From: Hymenobacter sp. DG01
GTDB lineage: Bacteria; Bacteroidota; Bacteroidia; Cytophagales; Hymenobacteraceae
NCBI RefSeq assembly: GCF_006352025.1
Contig: NZ_CP040936.1
Location: forward strand, 4,667,054 to 4,731,053
Direction of reading: 5' to 3'
Length of the DNA: 64,000 bases
Shown here piece after piece: positions 44,427 through 52,970 of this stretch. The notes beneath the pieces are model-generated. The model ran no database searches. It saw only the letters and a list, made by a program, of their open reading frames with translations, and was not told the origin of the DNA. The first letter of the stretch is position 1; every line of letters starts with the position of its first letter. Position numbers and translations under genes: made by a program.

Positions 44427-44463
44427 AGAACGTCATGTCTCGGCAAGCTCGGCATGACGTTCT
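44427..44463. terminator. Terminator hairpin of the Nudix gene
   Basis: AGAACGTCATG pairs perfectly with CATGACGTTCT around a 15-base loop, followed on the plus strand by TTTTT. The GTCATG core recurs in the repeats at 43044 and 51500. Confidence 0.7.
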
Positions 44464-44497
44464 TTTTACCCTATTATCTCATTACCCCATCACATCA

Positions 44498-45055
44498 CTA
44501 AATTTCCCACTCTCCGGCCAGCAGGCGTGGGATGATGGGTTGGATAATGCGGTAGCTGGCACCCCACAACGGGTAATTATTGCCCACGCGGTAGAACGGC
44601 ACGAGGCGGGGGCCGGGCCAACCGGCTAGCTGCCAGGTTTCCTCAGTATGGTTCGTGACGTCGGAGAGGTGGCGCAGCGGAATCTCCAGCACCTCATCAA
44701 TTTCCGAGGTTTGCCACTGCCAGACTTCCGGCCGCCGGATACGGCCCAGAAACGGCGCGATGCGGAAGCCGCTGGGCACTGCTACGGGAGGTAGGGCGGC
44801 CAGCACTTCCACGTTGGAAGGGGGTAGGCTGACTTCCTCGAACGCTTCACGCAGGGCCGTGGCCTGCAGGTTTTCGTCCTCGGGCTCGTGCTTGCCACCG
44901 GGGAAAGCCAGCTGGCCGCCGTGCACGCCAAACGCCGCCCGGCGCACCATCACTACCTGAATTTCGCCGTGCTCGTCGCGAAACACGGGCACCAGCACGG
45001 CCGACTCGCGCAGGTTTTTCGGAACAATGAAATCGTAAATGCTAGGGGTTGCCAT
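44498..45055 (-). CDS. Nudix hydrolase, CoA pyrophosphatase (NudL-like)
   Basis: 185 residues from the ATG at 45055. The UPF0035/CoA-ase signature VHGGQLAFPGG precedes the Nudix box (residues 53-77), whose TALREAFEEVSL core holds the metal-binding Glu residues. PPSNVEVLAALPPVAVPSGF afterwards is also seen in NudL. Probably splits CoA or related dinucleotides. Confidence 0.9.
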   Translation of the reverse strand: MATPSIYDFIVPKNLRESAVLVPVFRDEHGEIQVVMVRRAAFGVHGGQLAFPGGKHEPEDENLQATALREAFEEVSLPPSNVEVLAALPPVAVPSGFRIAPFLGRIRRPEVWQWQTSEIDEVLEIPLRHLSDVTNHTEETWQLAGWPGPRLVPFYRVGNNYPLWGASYRIIQPIIPRLLAGEWEI

Positions 45056-45092
45056 GGGTGCAAGGTACGCACCGCTCGGCCTCCCTGTTCGG

Positions 45093-45848
45093 CTAGCGCA
45101 CGGAGTACGCCCCGGCATTGCCCACGGTAACTAAGGGCAGTTGGCGGTTATCCTCAAAATATTGATAGCCTTCGGCCAACTGCTGCCAGAACCCCAGGTG
45201 CGGGCTCATCAGGTGGCGGGCCAGGTTCTCAGGGGTAAGCTCAAAGGGGAAAATGTGAACCGGAATAGCCGTTTGCCCAGCCGCGCGGGCCTCCACGGCC
45301 AGCACGTACAGCTCCCGGATTCCGGCGTCGGTGATGGGTAGGCAGCCGATGGTGACGTTGGAGCCGTGAATGAAGATGTCATTGCCGGGGTCGAGGGTGG
45401 CGCTGCGGTACCGGTCGGCGGCGTTGGGGTAGTCGAGGCCCAGGGACAGGTGATACTTGCTGTCGGGGTTGAACCGGTCGATGGTGTAGAAGCCTTCCGG
45501 AATCTGACCGTCGCCGGCCTGGCGCTTGGGCCCGAGTGTGCCCGAGGTGCCGGCCAGCCGGAAGGTGCGCAGCAGCACAAACTGCCCGGTGCCCTGATTG
45601 CGGCCCCACACCTCCAGCCGCCGCCCTACCTTAAACGCCCGCAGAAACAGCTCCAGCCGCTCAGGCGCCAGCCCGTGCCGACGGAGCAGGGCGTGGGCGG
45701 CCGTTTCGTGCAGAGTGTAGGCCGCCCGCACGCGCGGAAACCGGAGCTGCTCGCTGCGGAACGTGGGGTTGGGCTCGGGGCGGCGGGCCGAAGAGCGGGC
45801 ATAGAGGGCGAGCAGCAAGGCCGCTCCAACCAGCGCTAGAAAACGCAT
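45093..45848 (-). CDS. L,D-transpeptidase (YkuD domain, YafK-like)
   Basis: 251 residues. N-terminal signal or anchor (FLALVGAALLLALYARS). The YkuD catalytic motif IFIHGSNVTIGCLPITD carries the nucleophilic Cys and the His. GFYTIDRFNPDSKYHLSLG before it is typical of the YafK/DpaA group, which cuts or makes links between peptidoglycan and proteins. Periplasmic. It stands 37 bases upstream of the Nudix gene in the same direction. Confidence 0.9.
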   Translation of the reverse strand: MRFLALVGAALLLALYARSSARRPEPNPTFRSEQLRFPRVRAAYTLHETAAHALLRRHGLAPERLELFLRAFKVGRRLEVWGRNQGTGQFVLLRTFRLAGTSGTLGPKRQAGDGQIPEGFYTIDRFNPDSKYHLSLGLDYPNAADRYRSATLDPGNDIFIHGSNVTIGCLPITDAGIRELYVLAVEARAAGQTAIPVHIFPFELTPENLARHLMSPHLGFWQQLAEGYQYFEDNRQLPLVTVGNAGAYSVR

Positions 45849-46021
45849 AGCATAAAGAATAACAGGCTCCCGAAAACGTAGCCGGGATGCAGTGCAACCT
45901 CAACGGTAACCGCTCAGGGCTTAGTATAGGCGAAGAGGTATATAGAAAAATAAACCTGATTTCTGGTTAGGTTAGGGAAGTAGAACGTCATCATCCACCG
46001 GCCGTTTTTCGTACCGCTGCT

Positions 46022-47011
46022 ATGCCTTCCGCTTCTGCCCTTTCCGTGGCTGCTCCCGCAGTAGCCTACCGCCCCGATCCGCTGGGTCACGATTTTGAAC
46101 AGCTCGTGCTTCCCCAGCCCCACGATTATGAGGGCCGGGTGCAGGCCGTGCTGGTGCGCTACCGCCGCGAGCCGCCACAACCTGCCGGCCGGGCGGTGCT
46201 CTACGTGCACGGCTTCAACGACTACTTTTTTCAGCGCGAAATGGCCGTGGAGTACACCCGGCACGGCTGCCGGTTCTTCGCCCTCGATTTGCGCAAGTAC
46301 GGCCGGGCCCTGCTACCCCACCAGCGGCCCAACAACGTGCGCGACCTGACCGAATACTTCGCCGATCTGGATGCGGCCCTGGCTCAGCTGCGGGCCGAAG
46401 GCTACGCGGATGTGGTACTAAGCGGGCACTCTACCGGCGGCCTCATCACAGCCCTGTATGCGGCCCAGCGCCCCGAAGCCGGGCTGACGGCGTTGGTGCT
46501 GAACAGCCCGTTTCTGGAGCTGCGCCAGCCCTGGCTGCGGCGGCACGTAGCGGTGCCCCTGGCCGTGGCCGTGGGCGCCCGCTGGCCCGATTTGCCCCTG
46601 CCCGCTGGCCTACCCGATACTTACGGCCAAAGCCTGCACCGGGCCTACCGCGGCTGCTGGGACTACGACCTGGCCTGGAAGCCTAACCACGTTTTTCGGG
46701 TGAATGCAGGGTGGCTACGGGCAATCCGGCGGGGTCAGGCACAAGTACGACGCGGACTGGGGCTGCCCCTGCCGGTGCTGGTACTCCACGCCGAGCGCAG
46801 CGCCGGCGGCAGCAGTTGGCACCCCGACTTCCAGCGCGCCGACATCGTCCTGAACGTGGCCCACATCAAAGCCCTGGCCCCGCGCCTGGGTTCGCAGGTA
46901 ACCGTGCAAGCCATACCCGGCGCCGTCCACGATGTCTTTCTATCGGCCCCAGAAGTGCGCGCCTCGGCGTATGAGCAAGTGTTTCAGTGGCTGGCTGAAG
47001 TGGTGAAATAA
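46022..47011 (+). CDS. Alpha/beta hydrolase (serine aminopeptidase / lysophospholipase type)
   Basis: 329 residues. RAVLYVHGFNDYFFQRE holds the oxyanion-hole HG, VLSGHSTGGLITALYA the nucleophile elbow GHSTGG, and the C-terminal AIPGAVHDVFLS the catalytic His. HAERSAGG near residue 260 probably precedes the acidic residue. No signal peptide. The substrate is unknown. It sits behind 170 bases of sequence in which I see no promoter or repeat. Confidence 0.88.
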   Translation: MPSASALSVAAPAVAYRPDPLGHDFEQLVLPQPHDYEGRVQAVLVRYRREPPQPAGRAVLYVHGFNDYFFQREMAVEYTRHGCRFFALDLRKYGRALLPHQRPNNVRDLTEYFADLDAALAQLRAEGYADVVLSGHSTGGLITALYAAQRPEAGLTALVLNSPFLELRQPWLRRHVAVPLAVAVGARWPDLPLPAGLPDTYGQSLHRAYRGCWDYDLAWKPNHVFRVNAGWLRAIRRGQAQVRRGLGLPLPVLVLHAERSAGGSSWHPDFQRADIVLNVAHIKALAPRLGSQVTVQAIPGAVHDVFLSAPEVRASAYEQVFQWLAEVVK

Positions 47012-47074
47012 GGTTGCTGAAACATCTCACGGTAGCACATGCTACCCTCAAGCCGTAACTGAAACCCAGAGCTA

Positions 47075-47199
47075 GCAACTAGTTCCCCTCCTCAGATGAG
47101 GAGGGGCTAGGGATGGTTGAAAGACTAGAGCTAGTAAGTCGTTCAACGAGTAGTCAACCACCCCCAACCCCTCCTCATCTGAGGAGGGGAACTAGTCGC
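47075..47199. repeat. Imperfect palindromic element
   Basis: Left arm about 47075-47120, right arm about 47154-47199, ACTAGTTCCCCTCCTCAGAT in one and its complement in the other. Each arm contains its own palindrome, CCCCTCCTC-AGAT-GAGGAGGGG. Total about 125 bases. It sits between two plus-strand genes. Confidence 0.7.
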
Positions 47200-47232
47200 T
47201 AGACTTAGCCTCCACTTCACTGTTTCTTGCCC

Positions 47233-47679
47233 ATGACGACTTTTCTTTCCCTTATCAGTGGTGTGGCAGGCGCATTGCTTCTGGGTAGCACCCTTGGGCC
47301 AGCGCAAATCCTACCCCCAACCCCTCTGTCAACCCTCGTGAAGGAGGCCAAATGGCAGAAACGGGTGCTGCTGCTTTGCGCGCCCACTCCCGACGATGCC
47401 GAGCTGCGCCAACAGAAGCAGCTTCTGGGCCCTGTGAAGGCCGACTTAAACACCCGCGACCTGCTGGTGCGGGAGGTTGTCTGGAGTCAGCTTCCAGCGG
47501 CCGACCAGCGCTATTTGAGCCAGAAGCTGGGGGTAGGCGGTACGGCTTTCCAAGCTGTGCTGATTGGAAAGGATGGCGGAGTAAAGCGGCGCGAAACCAA
47601 GGCTTTGCCGCCGGCCCAGCTGTTTGCTACCATTGATGCCATGCCCATGCGCCAGCAGGAAATGAAGCGGCCCCACTAG
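47233..47679 (+). CDS. DUF4174-like secreted protein
   Basis: 148 residues from the ATG at 47233. Signal peptide LISGVAGALLLGSTLGPAQ. The mature part resembles the DUF4174 thioredoxin-like fold: KWQKRVLLLCAPTPDDAELR (beta strand and Cys), DLLVREVVWSQL, then AVLIGKDGGVKRRET. Only one Cys, so no classical redox pair. Function unknown. Confidence 0.7.
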   Translation: MTTFLSLISGVAGALLLGSTLGPAQILPPTPLSTLVKEAKWQKRVLLLCAPTPDDAELRQQKQLLGPVKADLNTRDLLVREVVWSQLPAADQRYLSQKLGVGGTAFQAVLIGKDGGVKRRETKALPPAQLFATIDAMPMRQQEMKRPH

Positions 47680-47821
47680 CAGCGGCAACAACTCAGCAAA
47701 AGTTGAGAATAGCAAGCTGCCGCATCATCGGCCTTCTTCTGCACTTGGCGCACCAGCAGTTGACTGGGGCTGACGAATATACCATCTTGCCCGCATCGTT
47801 ATCTTTCTGAGCTAGTTGGTT

Positions 47822-48613
47822 ATGAAAAAGCGCTTACTCCCTGCGGCCGTTATTCTGGTAGCCTTCCTGGTGGCTCTGTACGGGGCTCGTTATGTCAATC
47901 CGCTGCTGGGATACAACTCGCGGCAGGCTACAGACCTGGTGTTTTCCTTGCAACGGGCGGCCTGGTGGCTCGGAGTGCCCATGCTCACGCTGGCTGCCTT
48001 GTACGGGTGGCGCCGGGTGCTACCGGAACTGGGCTGGCAAGCCTCGGTAGGCAGTGGCCTGCTGATGGGCCTGGGCTGCACCTTGCCCATGTTGCTGGGC
48101 TATGCCGGGGCGTTCCAGTTTACTTCCGCCGCTGGCCCCGAGCTGTTCTCAAAATTACTGCGGGGCGCCTGGTGGGCTGGGATAAGCGAGGAAACGCTGT
48201 TTCGGGGCTTTCTATTTGGGCAGCTTTACCGGCGGGTGCGGCTGCATTGGCTGCTGGCGGTGCTGGTCCAATCCGGTTTCTTTGCTTCGGTGCACCTGTA
48301 CCAGAGTCACGATTGGGCATCGGCCGCCACTGTGCTGGGCGTTACGTTCTGCGGCGGCGTGTGGTTTGCCTGGCTCTACAAAAGCTGGAACAACCTGTGG
48401 GTGCCCGTATTTCTGCACATCTTCATGAACGCCTGGTGGATGCTCTTCGAGGTGTCGGATACGGCCGTGGGCAGCCTGTGGGCCAACGTATTCCGCGGCC
48501 TGACCATTGTCCTGTCAATTGTGGGTACGGTGTGGCACCTACGCCGCCAGCGTGTGGCAGCCAAGCCAGAAAGCGTCCCGGAATGGACAGGCGTGGCGGA
48601 GGCCATCCGCTAA
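47822..48613 (+). CDS. CPBP-family intramembrane protease
   Basis: 263 residues from the ATG at 47822. Several membrane helices. The CPBP/Abi motifs are present: EE of SEETLFRGFLFGQL, the His in FASVHLYQSHDW, and HIFMNAWWMLFE. This Rce1-like family cuts proteins within the membrane; in bacteria its substrates are mostly unknown, and immunity to bacteriocins is one known role. Confidence 0.88.
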   Translation: MKKRLLPAAVILVAFLVALYGARYVNPLLGYNSRQATDLVFSLQRAAWWLGVPMLTLAALYGWRRVLPELGWQASVGSGLLMGLGCTLPMLLGYAGAFQFTSAAGPELFSKLLRGAWWAGISEETLFRGFLFGQLYRRVRLHWLLAVLVQSGFFASVHLYQSHDWASAATVLGVTFCGGVWFAWLYKSWNNLWVPVFLHIFMNAWWMLFEVSDTAVGSLWANVFRGLTIVLSIVGTVWHLRRQRVAAKPESVPEWTGVAEAIR

Positions 48614-48622
48614 CCATAAAAA

Positions 48623-48693
48623 GGCTACCCCTGAAAACGGCGTGAACCCTACCCGGCAGCCTGGTAGGGTTCACGCCGTTTTCAGGGGTAGCC
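48623..48693. terminator. Perfect 31-base hairpin
   Basis: GGCTACCCCTGAAAACGGCG and 11 further bases pair without mismatch to 48663-48693 around a 9-base loop. It separates the CPBP gene from the convergent SDR gene and probably ends both. Confidence 0.75.
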
Positions 48694-48749
48694 CGCACAT
48701 CATGGCGGAACGGTAAAATCACCCGTTCGCCATTTCAGTATCTGACCAC

Positions 48750-49541
48750 TTAGCCAATGCTACGGATTACGCCGCCATCAACTCGTACGGAGGCGCCGTT
48801 GGTGGCTACCGACAAGGGACTGGCGAGGTAGGCTACCATGTTGGCAATTTCCTCGGGGGTGATGAAACGCTGGAGCAGGGACGAGGGGCGGGCGTCGCGG
48901 AAGAACTCGTGCTCGGCTTCCTGGCGGGTTTTGCCTTCGCCGGCCAGCTTCTGCAGAAACTCTTCTACCCCCTCGGAGGCCGTGGGGCCCGGCAGCACCG
49001 AGTTTACGGTTAATTCCGTGCCTTTGGTCAGCTCGGCCAGGCCGCGGGCTACGGCCAGCTGGGCGGTTTTGGTGGTGCCGTAGTGAATCATTTCCGCAGG
49101 AATCTGCAGGCCCGATTCGCTGGAGATAAACACGATGCGGCCCCACTTCTTTTCCAGCATTTGCGGAAAGTACTGGCGCGAGAGACGTACGCCGCTCATC
49201 ACGTTTACCTCGAAGAAGCGCAGCCAGTCCTCGTCCGGAATTTCGGCGAAAGGCTTGGGCTCGAAAATGCCCACGTTGTTGATCAGAATGTCCACCTTAG
49301 GCACTTCCAGCAGCAGGTAGGTTACCTGTTCCGGCTTGCTGAAATCGACGGCCACGGTACGGATGGTGGCTTCGGGCGTTTCCTGCAAAATGGTATTGCG
49401 GGCTTCCTGCAGGCGGGCTTCGGTGCGGCCAGTCAGGATAACCTCGGCGCCCTCGGCGGCCAGGCGGCGGGCAATGGCCAGCCCAATGCCGGCGGTGGAG
49501 CCCGTAACCAGGGCCACTTTTTTTGCGAGTTGTAAATCCAT
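48750..49541 (-). CDS. Short-chain dehydrogenase/reductase
   Basis: 263 residues from the ATG at 49541. KKVALVTGSTAGIGLAIARR (cofactor loop), NNVGIF, and the catalytic Ser of FISSESG followed by YGTTK. TASEGVEEFLQKLAGEGKTR is an insertion near the substrate lid. Probable oxidoreductase of unknown substrate. Confidence 0.92.
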   Translation of the reverse strand: MDLQLAKKVALVTGSTAGIGLAIARRLAAEGAEVILTGRTEARLQEARNTILQETPEATIRTVAVDFSKPEQVTYLLLEVPKVDILINNVGIFEPKPFAEIPDEDWLRFFEVNVMSGVRLSRQYFPQMLEKKWGRIVFISSESGLQIPAEMIHYGTTKTAQLAVARGLAELTKGTELTVNSVLPGPTASEGVEEFLQKLAGEGKTRQEAEHEFFRDARPSSLLQRFITPEEIANMVAYLASPLSVATNGASVRVDGGVIRSIG

Positions 49542-49747
49542 CAGGGAAAGGGTTTGGAGGTCAGGGTGAGGTAGCATAACCCGCCGCGCCGGGTTTTGTC
49601 AGCGGAAGCCGGGTAGTTTTTGCCCTGCGGGCAACTCATCTATTTTGAGCGGGCATCGTATTGGGTTGCAACCCCGCGCCCCGGAAGGCAGCTCAACCAA
49701 TTCCGCCGTTTCGGGTTGTGTACTAATCACCAACGCTACCCCTCCCC

Positions 49748-50236
49748 ATGTCCTTTACCTCTTCCCGTCCCGAAGACCTGCTCACCAACGCTGCCCGCAT
49801 GGGCGATGTGGAAACCATCAAAACCCTGCTGGCCGAAGGGGCCGACGTGAACTACCAGGATGGCCGCGGCTTCACGCCCCTCATTCTGGCCGCCTACGAT
49901 GGGCACATTGAAGCCACCCGCGTACTGCTGGAAGCCGGCGCCAACCCCAACGTGCACGATGCCAGCGGCAACACCGCCCTCATGGGTGTTTCCTTCAAAG
50001 GCTACCCCGAAATTGCCCAGCTGCTCATCGACAACGGCGCCGACCTGAACGCCCGCAACGGCAACGACGGTACGGCCCTCATGTTTGCTACTCTCTTCGG
50101 CCGCCACAACATTGTGCCGGTGCTGCTCAAGGCCGGGGCCGATGCTACCCTGCGCGACGTGCGCGGCCTTTCCGCCCGCGACTTAGCTATTCAGCAAGGC
50201 AACGAAACCGCCCTCAACCTGCTTCCCCAGGAATAG
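49748..50236 (+). CDS. Ankyrin repeat protein
   Basis: 162 residues, cytoplasmic. Four ankyrin repeats: LLTNAARMGDVETIKTLLAE, GFTPLILAAYDGHIEATRVL, GNTALMGVSFKGYPEIAQLL, GTALMFATLFGRHNIVPVLL, with a capping segment GLSARDLAIQQGNETALNLL. Mediates protein binding; partner unknown. A weak promoter (TTTG 49619-49622, 18 bases, TATTTTG 49641-49647) lies 100 bases upstream. Confidence 0.92.
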   Translation: MSFTSSRPEDLLTNAARMGDVETIKTLLAEGADVNYQDGRGFTPLILAAYDGHIEATRVLLEAGANPNVHDASGNTALMGVSFKGYPEIAQLLIDNGADLNARNGNDGTALMFATLFGRHNIVPVLLKAGADATLRDVRGLSARDLAIQQGNETALNLLPQE

Positions 50237-50311
50237 TAGCCCGGACTTTAGTCCGGCCCCCGCGTGGTACCTTGGTTTTACCTGCCGGGGCCGGACTAAA
50301 GTCCGGGCTAC
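50236..50311. repeat. Perfect 25-base inverted repeat
   Basis: GTAGCCCGGACTTTAGTCCG and 5 more bases (50236-50260) pair perfectly with 50287-50311. Each arm also contains its own CCGGACT-TT-AGTCCGG-like palindrome. Located just after the ankyrin stop. Confidence 0.75.
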
Positions 50312-50385
50312 AGTATAATTCGGGCATCGCCTGATCGGGAGGAGTGTCTGGTCGTATGGGAAGATGAAGTAAGCATCTTACCTGT

Positions 50386-51414
50386 ATGACTATGAAACTC
50401 AAACCTCTGAAGAAACAAACGCTGGTTATCACCGGCGCTACCAGCGGTATTGGCCTGTGCACGGCCCGCATGGCCGCCGAAGCCGGCGCCAACCTGGTGC
50501 TGGCTGCCCGCAGCGAAGAAGACCTGCGCCATGTGGCCGCTGACCTTACCAAGCGCGGCGGCAAAGTAGCCACCGTGGTGGCCGACGTAGCCCGTATTCC
50601 GGACATGCAGCGGGTAGCGGCCACAGCCCAGGAGCGGTTCGGCGGCTTCGATACCTGGATTAACAACGCGGCAGCTTCCATCTGGGGGCGCCTGGAGGAA
50701 ATCAGCGACGAGGACAGCCGCCGCATGTTCGATACCAACTATTGGGGCGTGGTGAATGGCTCCCTGGAGGCCATTAAACACCTCAAACAGCACGGCGGGG
50801 CCCTCATCAACCTGGGCAGCGTGGCCTCCGACATTGCGTTTCCGCTCCAGGGGCAGTATTCGGCCAGCAAGCACGCCATTAAAGGCTTCACCGATGCCCT
50901 GCGCATTGAGCTGGAAGAAGAAGGCGCGCCCGTATCGGTAACGCTGATTAAGCCGGCCGCCATCAACACGCCCTTCCCGCAGCACGCCAAAAACTATATG
51001 GACCGGGAGCCCCAGCTGCCCCCGCCCGTGTACGAGCCCGAGGAAGTAGCCCACGCCATCATTCACGCGGCCCAGCACCCGGAGCGCGACGTGTACATTG
51101 GGGGTGGGGGAAAAATGTTCAGCTCCATGAACAAGCACTTCCCCAAAACCATGGACTTCATGAACGCCAAGGCCACCATGAAGATGCAGACCCGCGACGA
51201 GGCCCCGCGCCACCCCGCCGGCTCCCTGCACCGCCCCGAAGTCCGGGACGGCCGCGTGCACGGCGACCATCCGGGCTACGTCATGAAAAAGAGCCTCTAC
51301 ACCCGCGCCAGCCTGCATCCCGTACTCACTACCACCTTCGCGGCCCTGGCCGGCGGCGTGCTGGTGGCGCTGCTTTCCGGCAGAAACAGCCCGGATAACA
51401 GCACCAACGAGTAG
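50386..51414 (+). CDS. SDR-family oxidoreductase with C-terminal membrane segment
   Basis: 342 residues; a second Met two codons in is also possible. KQTLVITGATSGIGLCTARM (cofactor loop), NNAAASIWG, and the catalytic NLGSVASD...YSASK. The C terminus adds about 90 residues beyond the usual length: a polar, His/Arg-rich stretch and a hydrophobic segment (TTFAALAGGVLVALL) that may anchor it in the membrane. Substrate unknown. It ends at a terminator. Confidence 0.92.
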   Translation: MTMKLKPLKKQTLVITGATSGIGLCTARMAAEAGANLVLAARSEEDLRHVAADLTKRGGKVATVVADVARIPDMQRVAATAQERFGGFDTWINNAAASIWGRLEEISDEDSRRMFDTNYWGVVNGSLEAIKHLKQHGGALINLGSVASDIAFPLQGQYSASKHAIKGFTDALRIELEEEGAPVSVTLIKPAAINTPFPQHAKNYMDREPQLPPPVYEPEEVAHAIIHAAQHPERDVYIGGGGKMFSSMNKHFPKTMDFMNAKATMKMQTRDEAPRHPAGSLHRPEVRDGRVHGDHPGYVMKKSLYTRASLHPVLTTTFAALAGGVLVALLSGRNSPDNSTNE

Positions 51415-51431
51415 GTTTCAGAGTGATAAAG

Positions 51432-51468
51432 AAAAGCCTCCGGCCGCACTGTGCGGCCGGAGGCTTTT
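51432..51468 (+). terminator. Intrinsic terminator
   Basis: AAAAGCCTCCGGCCGCAC pairs perfectly with GTGCGGCCGGAGGCTTTT around one base. Confidence 0.8.
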
Positions 51469-51480
51469 GCGTGTATGAGG

Positions 51481-51735
51481 GGGGTAGGGTTTACCAGCAG
51501 ACCGTCATGTCGAGCGGAGCAACGACAGACCTCACCCACCGGCCCCCTCTCCTCGGGGAGAGGGGGAGTCAGCTGTCAGCAAACGGCACTAGCCTAGCGC
51601 AAACCCAGAACCAAGAGAAATCAGAATCTGTCGAACAATAATCGTCAGCCCCCCTCTCCCCGAGGAGAGGGGGCCGGGGGGTGAGGTCCGTTGTTGCTCC
51701 GCTCAACACGAGGTTCTGCTGGTAAACTCCTACCC
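51481..51735. repeat. MITE-like element
   Basis: This is the longest gene-free stretch (51415-51729). Two arms of about 80 bases (51494-51575 and 51644-51722) are about 90 % complementary, and the outer ends match as well: GGGTAGGGTTTACCAGCAG against CTGCTGGTAAACTCCTACCC. Each arm carries a smaller palindrome, CCCCTCTCC...GGAGAGGGG. The centre of about 70 bases is AT-richer. No ORF, no clear target-site duplication. The right end slightly overlaps the 3' end of the next minus-strand gene. Confidence 0.7.
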
Positions 51736-52029
51736 GCGCTTTTCCAGGGGCTGCCAGGTTTGCTCTACCACGGCGGCGGTGTTGGTGGATAAAAAATCGT
51801 TGTACAGGTCTTCGGCCGGACCTTCGCCCAGCAACGGTTTGCCCTCTGAAGGCAGCACCAGCAGCAGGGCGGCCGGCGAGAGGCCCAGGGCGGCCGTGAG
51901 CTGGTGGAGCAGGGTAGCGGGGTCGTCGGCGTAGGCTTCCTGCAGCTTTACCACCGTGAGATTCTGGCCTTTGTGCTCAATCTGGGCGAATACGCCCGCC
52001 GGGCCGGTTGAAAAGTTTTCTGGTTCCAT
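51730..52029 (-). CDS. Small acidic protein, unknown
   Basis: 99 residues, MEPENFSTGPAGVFAQIEHK start. Cytoplasmic, acidic, with helical regions (LLHQLTAALGLSPAALLLVL). No recognised family. It lies downstream of the UPF0173 hydrolase gene in the same direction with a 53-base gap and may be co-transcribed with it. Confidence 0.6.
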   Translation of the reverse strand: MEPENFSTGPAGVFAQIEHKGQNLTVVKLQEAYADDPATLLHQLTAALGLSPAALLLVLPSEGKPLLGEGPAEDLYNDFLSTNTAAVVEQTWQPLEKRG

Positions 52030-52082
52030 AGAGGCTGGGGTTTTCCTACCCCTATACGCAAGCCCAGCCCGCGGCGCCGACT

Positions 52083-52813
52083 TTACCGCAACGGGCCGAG
52101 GTCCAGCGTATCGCCGGGAGCCAAGGTGTGCACCGTGACCGGGCTGCCGGTGGTTAAGGCGGCTTGCAGCTGCTCGGGCGTGCCCACCAACGACGGAAAG
52201 GTGCCGTAGTGGAATGGCACCACGTGCGGCACCCGCAGCAGCCGGGCGGCGTGGGCGGCTTCGTGCGGACCCATCGTGTACCGGTCGCCGATGGGCAGCA
52301 GGGCTACGGTGGGCTGGTAAAGGTCGGCGAGCAGGGCCATGTCGCCGAACAAGGCCGTGTCGCCGGCGGCGTAGAGCACGGTACCGTCGGAGAAGCGCAG
52401 CACGTAGCCCACGCCCTCGTGCGAAAAGCCGGTGCGGCCATCGGGCAAATCAACGTGGGCCGCGTGGTGGGCTACCGTCATGGTCAGGCGCAGCTGCAGC
52501 ACCTCTATGCTGCCGCCTACGTTCATGGCCTCGCACTGGGCAGCTGGCACGCCCTGCTCCTGCAGGTAAAACCGCACCGGAGCGGGCGCCACCACCCGGG
52601 CCCCGGTGCGGGCTAGCAGGGCTGGCAGCTCAGTATCCAGGTGGTCGTCGTGGCCGTGGGTGAGCAGTACCAGGTCGGCGCGCTTAGGCTGGCGCAGGTG
52701 CTCGGGCACGTAGGGGTTGCCCGTCAGCCACGGGTCGAGGAGCAGACGTGGCCCTCGGGGCTGGTGATGCGGAAGCTGGCGTGGCCCAGCAGCTGCAGGC
52801 GGGTAGTTGACAT
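52083..52813 (-). pseudogene. UPF0173 metal-dependent hydrolase, frameshifted near its start
   Basis: Beta-lactamase-fold hydrolase. From the ATG at 52813 the first codons read MSTTRLQLLGHASFRITSPE, the usual UPF0173 N terminus, then stop. The following part, LLLDPWLTGNPYVPEH, LLTHGHDDHLD (metal site HxHxDH), GTVLYAAGDTALF and VPFHYGTF, continues in another frame. One missing base near 52745 explains this: adding one C restores HVLLLDPW. Reading the downstream frame from an upstream start at 52874 gives a spurious N terminus. A sequencing error is as likely as a real mutation. Confidence 0.8.
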
Positions 52814-52932
52814 GGGGTAAGGGGGTAGGGTAGGAGGGCGGCCCGAAAATACGACTATCCCGCAGGCGGTACACTACTCCCGCGACGGCGCGCCAGGGGC
52901 TGATTATCCTCGGAAGCCTGGGTTCTTCCGCC

Positions 52933-52940
52933 TATATTTG
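52933..52940 (+). promoter_or_regulatory. -7 element
   Basis: TATATTTG fits TAnnTTTG. It supports the ATG at 52971 over an earlier in-frame start at 52938, which lies inside it. Confidence 0.5.
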
Positions 52941-52970
52941 GCTACCGCCCTACCCCCTGCTTTCCTTCCT

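Noticed and set aside
43044-51735. CRISPR array
   Set aside because: The repeats here are inverted pairs, not regularly spaced direct repeats, and no cas gene is present.
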